Below, in pieces: positions 35,457 to 48,660 of a DNA stretch of 64,000 bases. Where the stretch lies: the NCBI RefSeq assembly GCF_017562075.2, contig NC_054084.1, positions 26,474,246-26,538,245 of the forward strand, in the 5' to 3' direction. Each line of letters opens with the position of its first letter. Position 1 is the stretch's first letter. Under the pieces are notes generated by a model, which made no database searches, had not been told where the DNA came from, and saw nothing but the letters and a program-made list of their open reading frames with translations. The stretch is from Anopheles merus. Lineage: Eukaryota > Arthropoda > Insecta > Diptera > Culicidae. The translations under genes were made by a program, and so were the position numbers.

Positions 35457-38400
35457 CCCTTTTAACTTTCTTATTGGTCTTTAAAAAAGATGGTGAGTCT
35501 AATTCTATGCTTTAGCATTTTTGAGACTTACGAATTACAGTTTGGAGCTTTGATTGAGCTTGAAAATTGAACCCGAAGTGAATAAAAAAAAACCTTTTTG
35601 TTTTAAAAATCTACTCGATAAGTGTGCAGTAACATAACCCACAAAATTGCGTTACATTAATACATTTCTGTATACAAAAAAATCATTTTACTCATAAAAC
35701 ACAACCGTTTAATAGCAAGAAAGGTACATACTTCTGCTGCACATTTTCTTCCTTCGTACCAAGTAGAACCGCTTCGAACGAAACACCGTAGCGATCAAAT
35801 ACCTTAGATAAATAGTGTTAATTCAAAGCACGAGGCGGCATCGAGCTACTTCGACGAAACAGCACATGCCTAACGATCGTTATCGTAGCATTTCCCGCCA
35901 TTAGCCATTTCCAGTGGGGCAATGGTTGGAAGAAGTGATACTGCTGGGGATCCTACGTCTCGCTCGGAATCCTGTCCCTACGCTTGCACCATTGCAAACA
36001 AGTGATCGGTGCTGCTGCTGCTTGAAATGTGGTTGTTAAATTCCTCGCAGCACGCTCCCCGACGCGCAACATAAATTAATTAAGGACGTTCGCTGCTGCC
36101 CTTCATTTGGTCAATTAGTCATCTTTTCATCGTACCCCGCAGGTTGGGCAGCGCTCGTCCCTGGGATGAGCCCGGGATACTTAGCGGTTTTTACGGCAGT
36201 CAAACGCGAGCCATACGACACGGGCAGACGGAGCCCACGGGAAAACTCGTTAACCGCGTCCTGGCTGGCTGGCTGGCGGGCTCGCTATTAACGGCGAGAA
36301 ATCTATTTTAAATTGAGCCGCTGCACGCGCATTTCACGTTCCGCGTGCTGTATTTTACGGCCCCGGGGCCCATTGTTAATGTGCGCCGTATTAGAGGTTC
36401 GTTCATTAGTTTGCCGAACTGGTGTGTGTGTTGATTTTTTCATCACCGGTACCAGAGAGCTGAGCATTTTAGTGGTACAATTAACGTCACAGTGATTTTT
36501 GTCGGGGAAAAGAGTGGTAGAAAGCCCACGCAGTCGAAAAGGGGTCGTAAAAATCAATACGTCCGCTGCTTTAGTGCTCGGTCGGTGCCGTCTTCTGGAG
36601 GACATTTCCGTGTCCTGGCCAGATTTGCGCGAATGCAAACCGTGGAACAGATTCTCACTAATTAGTAAAAGCACCACGCTTCTTCTGTATGTTAGTGTGT
36701 ATGTGTGTGTCAGATGATAGCGATTCTAATTGATCACTTATTTGCAGAATGTTTGTCCACCGTCCACTGGAAACGGCCTTAAATCAGTACGACCAGCGCC
36801 ACGGTTGTGTAACGTTTTATAACGGTCGTTCGTAGAACACTTTTCCGGATCGCCTCATGAAACGACTCACCGGAACCGCTGCACAAGCTATTTCGCGCAT
36901 TGACGACAAATGAACAAACTGATCGTCCATCGCCCTTATTTCTTGATGCTGGTGTCCATGTTTCTGTACCCCTTCCGCTACACTTCGGTGGTGCAGTTTC
37001 GCAGCGCACCGTTTGAAGATGGTTTGCGGTACAAAACCGAGCGCATCAATCAGCGGCGAGTCAATTGCTCGCTTTCCGGGCCGGGCCGGGCGAAAGTACC
37101 AGCGCCAAATGAAAGCCAATCCATAATCTAATTATTCATCATCGTTTACGTTGAGTGACAGCGTAATGCCGAGGAGTGCAGGCGGCAGAAAGCTTTCAGA
37201 TCGGATGTTCGATCCCACGATTTGCAGCCGCCAGTTGTGGGAGTGTGTGTGTGTGTGCCGCTGAAGAAAAAGCACACCCGCTATCCGCACCTCCCAGCAT
37301 CGGCGGCAGTCAATGCGATTGGCAGTGGAAGAACGGAAGCTTCCCATGGAACTTCAAAACGGTCTGCATTGGCTTCCGCCGGGATATACACATTTGCATC
37401 CGTAATCGGATTTGCTCGATTCAATTATTCATCCATCAGCGAGTGATGACGGAGAGGGGCGTTCGGAAAATGAGAACATTTCCACCACGACTGCGTTTGT
37501 GCTGGGAAATGTCAACTGGGAAGCGAGAAAGCCTAGCAAGGCGTTCTGGGCCGCTGAGTGTGATTTAGATAGGTATGCAGTGTTTTACAGCATTGTGAAG
37601 CATGCACGTAGCCGGGGGTAGCTGGAAGGAATAATTGCAAATGGAGATCTCGTCCGTGCGCTGATGCAAAACTGGTGCTGCTACCACTCAGTGGTCGGAT
37701 AGGTAGCATTGCGTGCAGTTCCAGGAAATGCCAATTCATAAGCAAGCGGAATGAAGCGTGGTTTGAAGTTTCTCTTACCGGGAAAACGAAGTGCCTGGCT
37801 GACTGGTTGGGGTGAATGATACCACTTTCGTTGTGTGTGGTAGATGTGCTAGATTGTGTAACGTGTGGAAAGATTGATAGGCATTCGGTTCATTGGTCAG
37901 CTGTGGTCGAAGTACGGCAAACAACCATATCAGATGGGTATAATTGTTGTAGTTTTGACGTGGATGTTTTACCTGCTCCATCATTAGGATATTGGTTTTA
38001 ATGAGTTTGGGCTGCTTTACACTTGCGCTAATTGATGTGCCGATGCTCTGACAGCCCATGGCGAAAGTTTGCAGTTTCCGTAAAGATCAAATTATACTTC
38101 AAGATGAATGCCATTTACTCGGTTGTTTAAGATATTTATCTTCTTTGTTTCGAGATCGGAAATGGAGCCTCAAAAGCTATTTGTTTGTTCTAAGCGCTGG
38201 TTGACCACTCGATGGAATTAAGTATTGATCCATTTTCAAATTGTGAAGATTTTCAAATTGTTCTTGTTTTGTTATTGTGCTTAACATGTATATTTCAGAA
38301 TAAAGGGTGTAATTTAATTGACACTACTCATTCATTAACCATGGTTATTTTTATTGAAAATTCTTTTCATAAATCATCATAATAGTAACATAACAGCTTC

Positions 38401-38740
38401 GTCTACCGTGTTGGTTCAACAAAAGCGTACAGCTAAGTCTACACACAAAAGAGTGCAGAAAAGTCTACAAAACATTCACTCATTCATTACTTATAACGTC
38501 TGCTAAAAAATAAAAAAACAGCTATTCTTACACATGCACACAAGCAAACACACCACCACGCGGCCTGATGAACGGCGGCACCAAGTGCAATAGAAAATTA
38601 TGTAGCGCTAAATGATGCAATAACGTGCCGTGGCACCATTTAGCAGGGGTGGTAACCATTTTCACATGAAACATTGCACCGATTGCACTTCGTTCTTTTC
38701 CTCTCGTTCATACCCGAGCCCTTCCCTAACCTTTCTGCAG

Positions 38741-38760
38741 GAAAAATGCCCGATTCGCTG
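38741..38760 (+). other. Possible 20-nt microexon with start codon
   Basis: A pyrimidine-rich acceptor (CCTTCCCTAACCTTTCTGCAG) ends at 38740. The next 20 bases contain ATG in an AAAAATG context (codons for M-P-D-S-L). They are followed immediately by a consensus donor, GTAAGT, at 38761. Both splice signals are strong and exactly placed. No partner exons were identified, so gene and frame are unknown. Chance co-occurrence is possible in a 64-kb window. Confidence 0.3.
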
Positions 38761-39662
38761 GTAAGTTATTGCTGTGGCTGTTATTACTGTGCCAGGAAAG
38801 TTTTCATTTTTTTGCTCCCGATGAACATATATTGCCCGCAATAAATGATGAATAAGGCCACACAGGGGGGCGATTGTTTCACCGTCACCGGCGTGGTCAG
38901 CGGTGTGTGTGTGTATTAGCGTAACAATGTTTCTAATGCGCCGTTACCGCTGTCGTCGGAGTTTGTTATGAGCTTATGATTGATTGGTTGATTGCCATCG
39001 TCCAGTTTGCGGTGGAAATAGACATGAATATATTAACGCCGCATTCGCTTACCGGCTAGTTGGGATAGTAAAAAGGGTGTAATAAAGCTATTTAAACGTG
39101 AAAGCAAGTAAAATAATTCAGTGTTTGAACTTTTGGATTGATTGTACAATATTTATATTTGTTTTTAATACGTTAACAGACACAAGCCGTCGTTTTGATT
39201 ATTAATTTGAGCTCACTAAAAACACATAATAAGTGTAACAAAAACACTGTTTAAGCACTGCCATTATTTTCCTTTTAATAGTACTCTTTCCCAGTCGATA
39301 CATTTGCTTGCTTCTGCCCTGTTAATTAGCATACTTTCTGTGCAGCCGAACGGAGAAAGTTTTTCAAAGTCCCTTTTCCCTTAGGTAATAATTGCATTAT
39401 TTTTCTGTAGCGAATGTTTTTCCCTTGCATAATGGCACATCCATTGTGAGATAATTATCCTTACCATCCCGTCTTGCTTAAGGGTTCGCTCATCGTATTT
39501 GTTTTTTGTGGCAAGCACTGTATTGGGTACCAAGCCCTCCAGCATAAAACGGGGCAGCAGTTACAATTCTCACTCCGTAGCGAATTGAAATGAAGAATGA
39601 TCATTTAACGTTGCTTAATATTTACCGTCTTGGTTCAGTTACATTCCCATCCCAGGGTACAG

Positions 39663-39935
39663 ATGAAAATTATTACCGTTCCTCTAGTCCTTTTTGCTTT
39701 CCTTCTCTCTATATATCTCTCTGTGTTGCTCGGGGGGCAACAGAACAGTTCAGCAATTGATCATGCTACTAAAAGTGTTTTTGCTAAATGGTGCTCACGC
39801 AGAAAGCAAACCCTTGAGTGTTCACCTTCACATGGTGTAATTTTTGCTGATGCTGCCACCCGCCAGTTGTTTTCTAGCTCGATCGATTACCGTAGTGGAG
39901 AACAAGAGCGGTACTTAATTTTCATCGAACGATAG
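39663..39935 (+). CDS. Candidate 90-residue secreted protein (unrecognised)
   Basis: From the ATG at 39663 the frame starts MKIITVPLVLFAFLLSIYLS, a good signal-peptide layout with a lysine and then a hydrophobic core. The remaining ~65 residues are polar with two cysteines, and I recognise no family. Codon use is A/T-ending, unlike what I expect for Anopheles genes. The hydrophobic run is also partly explained by a CT-rich DNA stretch, so chance is the more likely explanation. Confidence 0.12.
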   Translation: MKIITVPLVLFAFLLSIYLSVLLGGQQNSSAIDHATKSVFAKWCSRRKQTLECSPSHGVIFADAATRQLFSSSIDYRSGEQERYLIFIER

Positions 39936-42900
39936 TTAACGCTTGGTGCGATGAAAGTAAAGGCTTCTTGCACTTTACCCACCGTCGATAAGGGGCAGGC
40001 ATCTTTAGACACAACCGAAAGTGCAGCATCGTTCTGCTTGCAGCATCATTACTGCACCACGGTTGGGATGAGTGTAACCTCCCGTAACCTTGCTCACTTC
40101 TTGCCGTATTTTGCACTCCCGGGGATGTTTTTAGTGGTTTGAGAGTTTGAACGCTTCTGCCACCGGAGCGCATACGGCGTGCAAGTGCGAACAGAACGTT
40201 GGAATAAATCATTTTAATAGTTTTCACGCTCATCTTTCACGGATTCGTACATCTTCATTACGGTAATTTACGCTGCCGTTAGCCTCTTAGCAGCCTGCTG
40301 CCCCGAAACCACCAGGCCCATTTGCACTTGCCCGTGGTAACCTACACACCCGGAGCTGGCAAGAGCGGTAAGCTGAATGTGAAACTGTGTGCCCCGGAAA
40401 CAAGCGCTGGTTCTAAGGGGTTTTTTGTTGTGGTTTTTAGGCCTCGGTTAGAGTTGAGTGAGCTAGTTTTGCATACGGATGCCTTCGAGGGATGCGTCAA
40501 CGAGGGGCTGTGATGCTGTAGTACAGCGAGATGCCATGCAGTCCACAGATGCACCATACAGATGCGTTAGGTACAAACGTTTACCGAAACTATTTAAAAC
40601 ATTCGGTTCGCTTGAACCTGTGAAACGGTTTGAATAAATGAATTTTTCTTCATGAAGGTGATGGTTATCGAGCTATTTCAACTCAGCGCTACAATTGTCG
40701 TGTGTATTTATCTACGCTGTCTAGGAGAACTAGTGCCTTTTTTAGCACGAAAAAGAAGCACAGAATTGGGAAAAACCGCATTGCGATACCACAAGTATTC
40801 CGAAAGCTCAAAAAGCATTCCCGCTAAAAGTAGAGCTAAAGGGCCGCCAGAAAGTCATTGGCAACCATTTTCACAGTGTGGTTACTACGGGGAGGCCATT
40901 TTGGCAGATGGGTCAAATCGTTCGTTTTTACTTGCCGTTAGGGCAGGGATTTCGTGCGCCAGTTTTCGAGTAATGTATTGATTTTTTTGCTTTAAATTGG
41001 TATTTTAATCACTATTTCTTTTATTAGAACATTAACATTTATTATAATTTATTAACAAAATTATTGATGGAGTTGCAATCAGTGATGGAGTAACTTGGGT
41101 ATTTTCAGTATCGAGAAAATATACTCGAGAATTTAAGTGCAAATGGTATTTTCATGGGTTATTTGGGGTTTCCCAGTGAAAGTATGATTTTAGCCAAGAA
41201 AGATTATTATCGACATTTTTATCTAGTTACTACATAAATGTTATTACATGGCAACATTATTTATTTTTATTAAAAACGATTTCAGAAGCGTTTTAACTGG
41301 ACAAAGTGATGTGACGAAATAGTCATCCAAAATCCTATAAGTTCTATTCAACCTGTTCACATAACGTTAGCATGAAAAAATCGTTTTTAGCTGGTTGTAG
41401 AACATGGATAATAAAAAGAGAGATAATTTCTTTCCATGGACATACTTTAAACGGTAATCGTTTAAACTTACTTGCAAACATAAATTTACGACCTAGCAAG
41501 CTGCCTTTCGTTTGTTATCTGTAGAGTAGAGCTTATGCATCATGTTGGTCAAGAAATTTTCGTTGGGGCGCAGCTGGGGGATATTAGACCAGCTCGCGGT
41601 ATTGAGTGTCACATCGTAATTCCTCCAAAGTTTTATAAAATGATCGAATTGAGTATTGGCGTCTTTGCTTGCTGGATTTTTGTTGTCTAATGTTGTCTAA
41701 TAGCGCAAAGATGTTGTAGATGCTGGAAAAGGTTTAGTCAACGCCTGCAAACCATAGCACGTAGTCAGTTTTGGACGTGGCGTTGTGTTTTTCTTTGCTC
41801 ACGTGCACTTCTGAATGAAGATGCTTCACTATTGTGGCCATCACGATTAGAGTTTGATTGATAAAGGTGTCAAATTTTGTCTACTGATTCATAAGACACT
41901 ATTATTATTGAATGTGTAATCAAAGTTTCGTTAGTACGGATTATCATAAACCCATGAAAAATCGACAGTGGATGTTAATTTGTGTAATGCAACCGTTGAA
42001 TTATATACTCAATCGATCGAGAAACCCTGCACCCTAGTGCTACAAAAGCAGTCAATGCCAGAGAGCCAAATGAAACATATTTTCCTGTTCCCGGCATACA
42101 CTCGACGGCCTACACGGGTTGCACGAGGTGTCAGAATGTAGAAAAACCACAAGTAAACGCAACGTCAGATATCAGACCATTGTCCCCCAGAGCCGCTCTA
42201 ACCAAGCGTTTGTGCATACATTCCACCTTTACACTCCCTTTTTGTCTGCTCACTGGAGGGACAAACATTTCTCTACCGACATACCGACCGTCCTGCGGGA
42301 GGCTTTCGAAGAGCGGAGCGTGTGAGCGGATGAATCTTGGGTCGGGCCGTATCGGCGTGTTGGCGATCGTCTTACCAGCGGACAGGCTGCTGTGGTTCGG
42401 CATACGGTGAAATGGCCAGCAGGAAAGGTGGGGGAACCGGTTGCATAGGTCTATAAATTTTGCTGCATTTCCGCAGTCAATGTGTGGCTCGGAGTGCTTG
42501 GTTTAGGGCCCGAACACGCTACAAAGGGGTGCTTTTTGAACCACGAACCCACGTAGGGAGACGCCCGAACCGATGCCACATGAACGGGGTACGCAAGAAT
42601 GATTCGTCGTAAGCTCTATTCGCACGGGCTTTTGAGCAGAGGACAAAAGAAGCTCCTTTCGCCTGCAAGGGTGTTCTATCATCCTTTTTTCCTAGCGGAA
42701 GGAAATGCTTTATGTGACCAGATACTTCACACTGGCGGAAATGGAGCTTCGCTTCGCTTTTGAGGATGAATTTTGATAGTGTGCACTGTTTTCATCTCAA
42801 ACCTCGAAAAGAGTAAAATATGAGGCGGAAAATTCGAAACCCTCCCTTGAACAGCACAAACCCTCAGATCTTGGGCGATTGTTGAAAGCTTTCAGCACGA

Positions 42901-45143
42901 GCACAATCAATAGAATGTGTCGGGAAGATGACGCAGATAAGCAGCAACTTCCACTGCTGCTGCTGCGCTATATTGTATGCGTATTAAGTGTCTCGTCCAT
43001 CTTCTCGCCACGGGCTGAGATTTGCATTGTGTAATGGGTGGAATTCGGTCGCCACTGCATCGGCCACTAAGCATACCGTACGCTCTACCCCGTTATCCAG
43101 CCTAACGCTGCGTTGAATAATCTTGACCTTTTGCCACCAGCACGGACATCGAAAATGTATTCCCATTTCGTTCCTCTCGCAGTGGGCAGGCGTACTTCAC
43201 CTGAAACCCGACGCACTTTGCTTAACGTCAAGTGAGTGTACACGGCCGGCCGACGTTGATGACAGCGGTTTACTGGTTTTGAGCCTCCGCCAGCCCCGTT
43301 GGCCATCGAATGTCATCGCGTGCGGGCGGTGGTGCGCGCTAGGTTGGCGGTGCACAATCAACGTCCTCCCATTTCCGCGTCGTTGAACTTCCGAACCCGC
43401 TCGAGCCCCGTCGCTCGGGTCACACGGGTAGCGAGATAATGAATGTATACGTCATAGTTAATTATGCCTAGATTATCGTGGTTTAATGGTTTGTTCCAAA
43501 TGGTGGACGAACAATAACGGAGTCGGTCGGTGTGCGTAATGTGTGCCAGTTGATATCCACATGCAACGACAAATTTGTGATCCCTGAGTACGCCTCTGTC
43601 AGGGATGCGCAACCTGGGCAGATACTTAGGTAATTTTTTTTCCAGCTGGAAGGGTCGTAAAAGCCATGAATTCATTTAGTTTTTTTGCTTTCGTTTAAAT
43701 TTCATTCCAATCAAATGACATCAAAAGCTTGACTGGAAGACGAACTTCAACTAGCTTGAGCAGCACTGCATTATTATTGTAGCCTGGAATGGATGCATCC
43801 CAGCCCGACCGGTCGCCGGATCCGGACGTCCGTTCAGGTGCCCGATCGGCACGGGGCAGTGGCGTGTTAAATTTCCTATCATGAGATGGCACCGATAGCT
43901 TAACTACTGCAACGTAGCCGAAGCTCACGTAAGCTACCGGGATTGACGTTCATCAAAACCATACACCGCGTAAAACCGTTGCGCTTCCCCGGTGCCACGG
44001 TGTCCCTATGGTTCGCATCGTCCACCGTACAAAGTGGGGATGACACTCTGGTTTTGGGAGTGCGTGCGTGTCGTGCACAGCAGACCCAATAGGTTGACGG
44101 TTATGTAAAATCTCGGTTTTCCCATCCCCGTGATCCATCACAGTGACAGTTTGATGGTGCGCTTTGTCCTTTGGCGGATGGAACACGCGCTCGGTTCGGG
44201 TCATGCATGTTACCTACAACACACACACACACACTGGCGTTCCATTTTTGCAGCGGGTTGCAACCGTTTCGCAAAACCAAACACTCCACTTTGAAATTAG
44301 TCCTGCCTGTGGGTTCATTAACGCGTGGTGGTGGTGGTGTTGGTCCAGTTTCGGGACCGAACACACGTCCAGCGCAACGATATCTTTGGTTTCACACGCC
44401 ATAATTAAATCAAAACAATTCCAAGACGGTTTATCCCGCGTGGCGCCCGTAGCGCTCTTAGTGTATTATTGTTGTGAAGTTCATTTCAGCACCTGGGTGG
44501 GTTAATTGTTTCGTTGGCGTAGTTTAGCAGCGTGCGATGTTAGCCGAGGTTTTGTTGATGATGTTGCTGCTGCTGCTGATGACGGGGAAAGCAATCTAAG
44601 TTAATCGAAACAAAAGGGCAGCTTGGTTAGCAAGTCAAAGAAAGGACATGGGAGATAGTTACCGATGTACCCATGTTATGTAACAAAAATAATGACTGTA
44701 CAAGATGCTTGGTTTGTCAACATTTAGAGTTATTACTCAGAATAACACAGGACATTGGAGTGTGTTTGCCATCAGTTATGTTTAGCGATGACTTAGTAGT
44801 GAAATAAATATAAAATACATTACATTATTACAGCTGGAATTAATGAAAAAAGTTGCTGCGAGGATAAGATCAAGTAAAATATGTTGTAATCCTCCACAAG
44901 CATTATCACAAATACTAAGCTTTGGATAAGTACGTCTGTTCCACTTGATCTTACAATGATTATCTCTATTTGTAAGGTACGTACAGCTGAGAATGATGGC
45001 ATTTAAAGTACATAACAATACTTTATGCTTCGTGAATACTGTCGATTTTACAACAGTGAGGGCGTTTACGATATTAGCCAACTGATTTATATGGAGTTTG
45101 ACACTTGGGGTTTGAAATCATGTCAACACTCCTTACAAAACTA

Positions 45144-45448
45144 CTGTGAAATCTCTCTAGCGTATTGTATTTTTAAAATGAATCAATTCTATAAGATGAA
45201 AATATTGACGGTTCCGTCATATTCCATACATTGTATGCCTTTTCAAAATGAATGGCTCCCTGAGGCGAATAGTTTCTAGGTTGCACTTGTGATCTGGGAC
45301 CCTCAATTTTTAGATGAAGTCTTGGATGACAGTTCACAGAAATACTGGTCCAAAAATAGTAATATTTCATTAGTTTTGGTCAACATGAATATCCGATCTG
45401 ATTTAAGCTGACGGTCCTTTAAAGATTCACCTTAGAGAGATTTCACTG
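45144..45448. mobile_element. MITE, 305 bp, with TA target duplication
   Basis: Terminal inverted repeats: the left end CTGTGAAATCTCTCTAGCG and the reverse complement of the right end CAGTGAAATCTCTCTAAGG agree at 16 of 19 positions. TA dinucleotides flank both ends (45142-45143 and 45449-45450), as in Tc1/mariner/pogo-type elements. There is no transposase frame inside. A related end occurs at 21847-21900. The superfamily is inferred from the TA duplication only. Confidence 0.65.
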
Positions 45449-46427
45449 TACACGGAAAACTAGGCTCCGATTGCCAGCCTAGATCATTGTAGCCTTAAAG
45501 ATATGTAAACAAACGCCGATAATTATACTACATAATTAGAGGAATACAGTCTGGTGTGACTAAAACGAATCAAATTTTGGATCAATTTTTCCTACGTTTG
45601 GAACATACATACGAACTAATGAAGATGTGATATATAAAGAAATCAAAAAAGAAAACCTACTATACGTAAGAATTGCCAAATAGGGACAGTTGCTTAAACA
45701 ATCTTACCATTAAGCTGCACATACGGTGCAAATACACCGGTTCAAGCAAATTCTTAAAAAAACAAAAAAAATAACAAAGATAAGAAAATCAATACCTAAC
45801 CGGCATCGGAGCAAAACTTACCCCGACCCTTTTCGCAAACGCTTGTGACAACACTCCACGCACGCTTCTAGTTCTCCCGATTCAAAGATTGATTCGCGAC
45901 AATTTGGGTGACCTCCATCGCTCCCCCATCGACCGCCACCCACCCACCACACCCTTTGCCGGTTGTCCCAGACTCTAAATGGCAAAAGATAATTAATGGA
46001 TAGAATGTGCCAGTGACGGGTGGGATAAAATTAATCGATGATTCGCCCCGTTTTGCCATGCCCAATCTACCCGTCCGACTGCCTACCGAAAGGCGATTGG
46101 CCCGGCCGGTTCCGTGCGTTAGAGGCAGAGGCAGTTTCATTGCCTTCGCCACAGGTTCCCCATTCAACCGGTACCTCGTACCATCACCGCATCTTAAATG
46201 CCGGGTGGAACAAAACAATGGCGAAAGTGCTACTACAACACTACACCGTACCGTGCTGGTCGCTGAACGAACCTGGGAACGAACGGTCTATATGGTGCAC
46301 CCATTGTGCAATGAAAGTTGCGAACCGGCGAAGAGCACGGCAGAACGGACGACTAGGACGGGGTGGAATTATGAAAAGTTTGCCATTTGCCAAACGGTGG
46401 AAAAGGGTAACATCCCACAGTAGTGAG

Positions 46428-46429
<2 letters not shown>

Positions 46430-46461
<32 letters not shown>

Positions 46462-46503
46462 TGTGTGTGAGAGAGAGAGAGATATATAGAGAGAGAGAGA
46501 GAC
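46430..46503. repeat. Compound (GA)n/(GT)n microsatellite
   Basis: GA run, then GTGTGTGTGT, then GA again with a short ATATAT interruption. Confidence 0.95.
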
Positions 46504-48597
46504 AGAGAAAGTGCCAGCGGAGACACTATTAATGGTTCACTTATGTCGCGAGCCAAGATCTGGGTCAGGCCTTTTATTATTGTGCGATTCGTCGTGCGTT
46601 AGCAATGTGTGCAGCACCAGCAAGCCCCGTGCAACGCTTTTACCCCGTTCTGCCCCTGCTTGCATGCCCCATTGTCTGCCCATCTCCCAAGCCCTTTTGA
46701 TGCAACATTTTACCGTAAAAGGCATGGCAAATCGTTGCCATGTTCCCGTGTTCCTTCCTCTTTGCCCTTTTCATCCAGCGGCTACTTGAAGCGTGCATGC
46801 CCACGCGTGTGTGGAAAGTGTGTCCCGGGCACAAAAACGGCATTATGCTGCCGTGCGATTATCGGCATCGTACCTAAGCGAACGCTTTGGCCCTGACAAA
46901 TGCTAGCGCAATTGAAGGACGGCCGTGCCGTGCAATCCCGTACCTCCGTGCGCCCTAGGCCTCGTGGCGCGGGACGCCTGCTTTTGAAGATTGCGTGCAG
47001 CGCGCGTGAATGTAGCGCGCGCAGTAGAACGCATTAAACCAATACTCATGCACACACACACACACACATACTCACATACGCATAGACAAATGGGGCACGG
47101 GCACAGGTATTGCGTGCTGAAAGGACCTTCACGCGCTTCTCCGCCTGTGATAGAGAGGAGAAGGTGGAGGCGTTTTGTGTGAAGTGCATAACACACCGGA
47201 TTGCAGCAAATTGCAGCCGTGGCAAATCGCAGTGCACCGTGGTCGCATCCTTTCTTTTTCCACGCTCGCTCGCTTTCACTCGCTCGCACTCCCTCTCTAT
47301 TACTCTAGGCAGAATAAACGAGGCTTAAGCATGGAACATGTTTTGATGACCTGATAATCATAATAATAATCGTAAAAGGCCGTACCTGCCGCAGTGGTTT
47401 TGCCATTTTTGCCTGACCGTGGGGCACCCTGAGGGGGCATGTTAGGTGACAGAAGGCACACGGGTCATTGTGTTAGGATCACCCTTTTGGGTGACCGCGA
47501 AGGGCATATTCATTTTTAGTCGCGTTTTACCAAACGGGGAAAATGCAAACGTACCGAACGGTTGTAGATCACAGATAGATCTCGATTCTTTTGAAGTGTT
47601 TTTGTGCTTTAGTGTGGAAGATATTTGCATTGCAAGACAGCAAATATCGCACGTTACACGTGCTTAAGCTTTGTAGGCATAGGTTTGTGTTGGAATTCTT
47701 TATACATGAAATGAAATGATATTTACATTACGTCGTATTATAGGTGCTACCACATTTTGAGCTCTGTGGCATACATTTTTATTAGTGCACATCGCTTTCT
47801 GACTCGAACACACCTGTTTTAATACGTCATTCAACAATAATAAACTCTTGAAAGAGTCGTGATAAATGTACAAGGTAGTTGAGCAGATATGTGACAAATG
47901 TAATTTGACAGCACACAAATATCACAAAAACAGTATAATTTGATTTTTTTTACAAAAAAAAAAATGCTTAGTAATTTTTACACCTGAAAATAAATGCCAA
48001 CTTTTTTGAATTCAATAAAAATTTGCAAAACAGTTGTTATATTTCAAATTATATCATTAAAACAGGTAAATATTACAAAATGAAGCTCAATAATCTTGTA
48101 AATCGCAGTTTGTGACATTACGTTAAATGTTAAGTTAAATCGATTAACTAAAAATTAGAGGATTAGATTTAAATGAAACTGTTTAATTTGGTATAATAAT
48201 CAACTAAGTTTGATTTTCAAATTGTTCCAATTAGATTATAATTAAATATCCTCCTCTATAAGATGATACATTTTACAGTTGTTTCCGTAACTGACTGATT
48301 GTTTTGGAATCTTAAAAATCTTGAAGACTGGAAAATTTGCTTAGAATTATACCTACACCCACAAAGGTAGACATTCCCTGGATCAGTCATCAACGATCAA
48401 ACAGATTTACTACTGAGACTTGAGACTGACAAATTCAGACATAATTCTAGATAACTGCGGAAGTAACTGGAGAGATATGGGCTGGAAGCGAAGACAAAAT
48501 ACGATAATACCTCGAGACACGGTCGTTTCAAAATGACAGAGGGGAAAATATTTGGGTGTGGCATCAAAAAATTATTCAGAATTGTTACCGTGACTGT

Positions 48598-48660
48598 GAG
48601 AATATCATTGCTTCAAATACAGGATACTGATGAGAATATCACTACTTCAAATACAGGGGC
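48598..48660. repeat. Two-copy tandem repeat, period 34 bp
   Basis: GAGAATATCATTGCTTCAAA at 48598 and GAGAATATCACTACTTCAAA at 48632, both followed by TACAGG. Diverged at a few positions. Confidence 0.75.

Larger units (their letters stand above)
35457..45141. other. Non-coding stretch with a few candidate signals
   Basis: No host gene recognised. Positions 36180-37600 are GC-richer and include a 12-bp perfect palindrome GGCCCCGGGGCC near 36359 and a plausible acceptor (TTTGCAG) at 36741-36747. A possible 20-nt microexon is at 38741-38760. AT-rich DNA lies at 38090-38520 and 40980-42040. A signal-peptide-like 90-codon frame is at 39663-39935. A GCT triplet run lies at 44563-44579. A short hairpin at 45093-45132 sits just outside the MITE. 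Confidence 0.55.

Noticed and set aside
36741..36835. Acceptor-like TTTGCAG followed by an ATG frame of 28 codons
   Set aside because: A single acceptor-like site with a short unrecognised frame is expected often by chance.
41584..41841. Minus-strand stretch reading as protein-like sequence with one internal TAA, as if an old transposon relic
   Set aside because: Open lengths of about 55 and 49 codons are ordinary for random DNA, and I could match it to no family.
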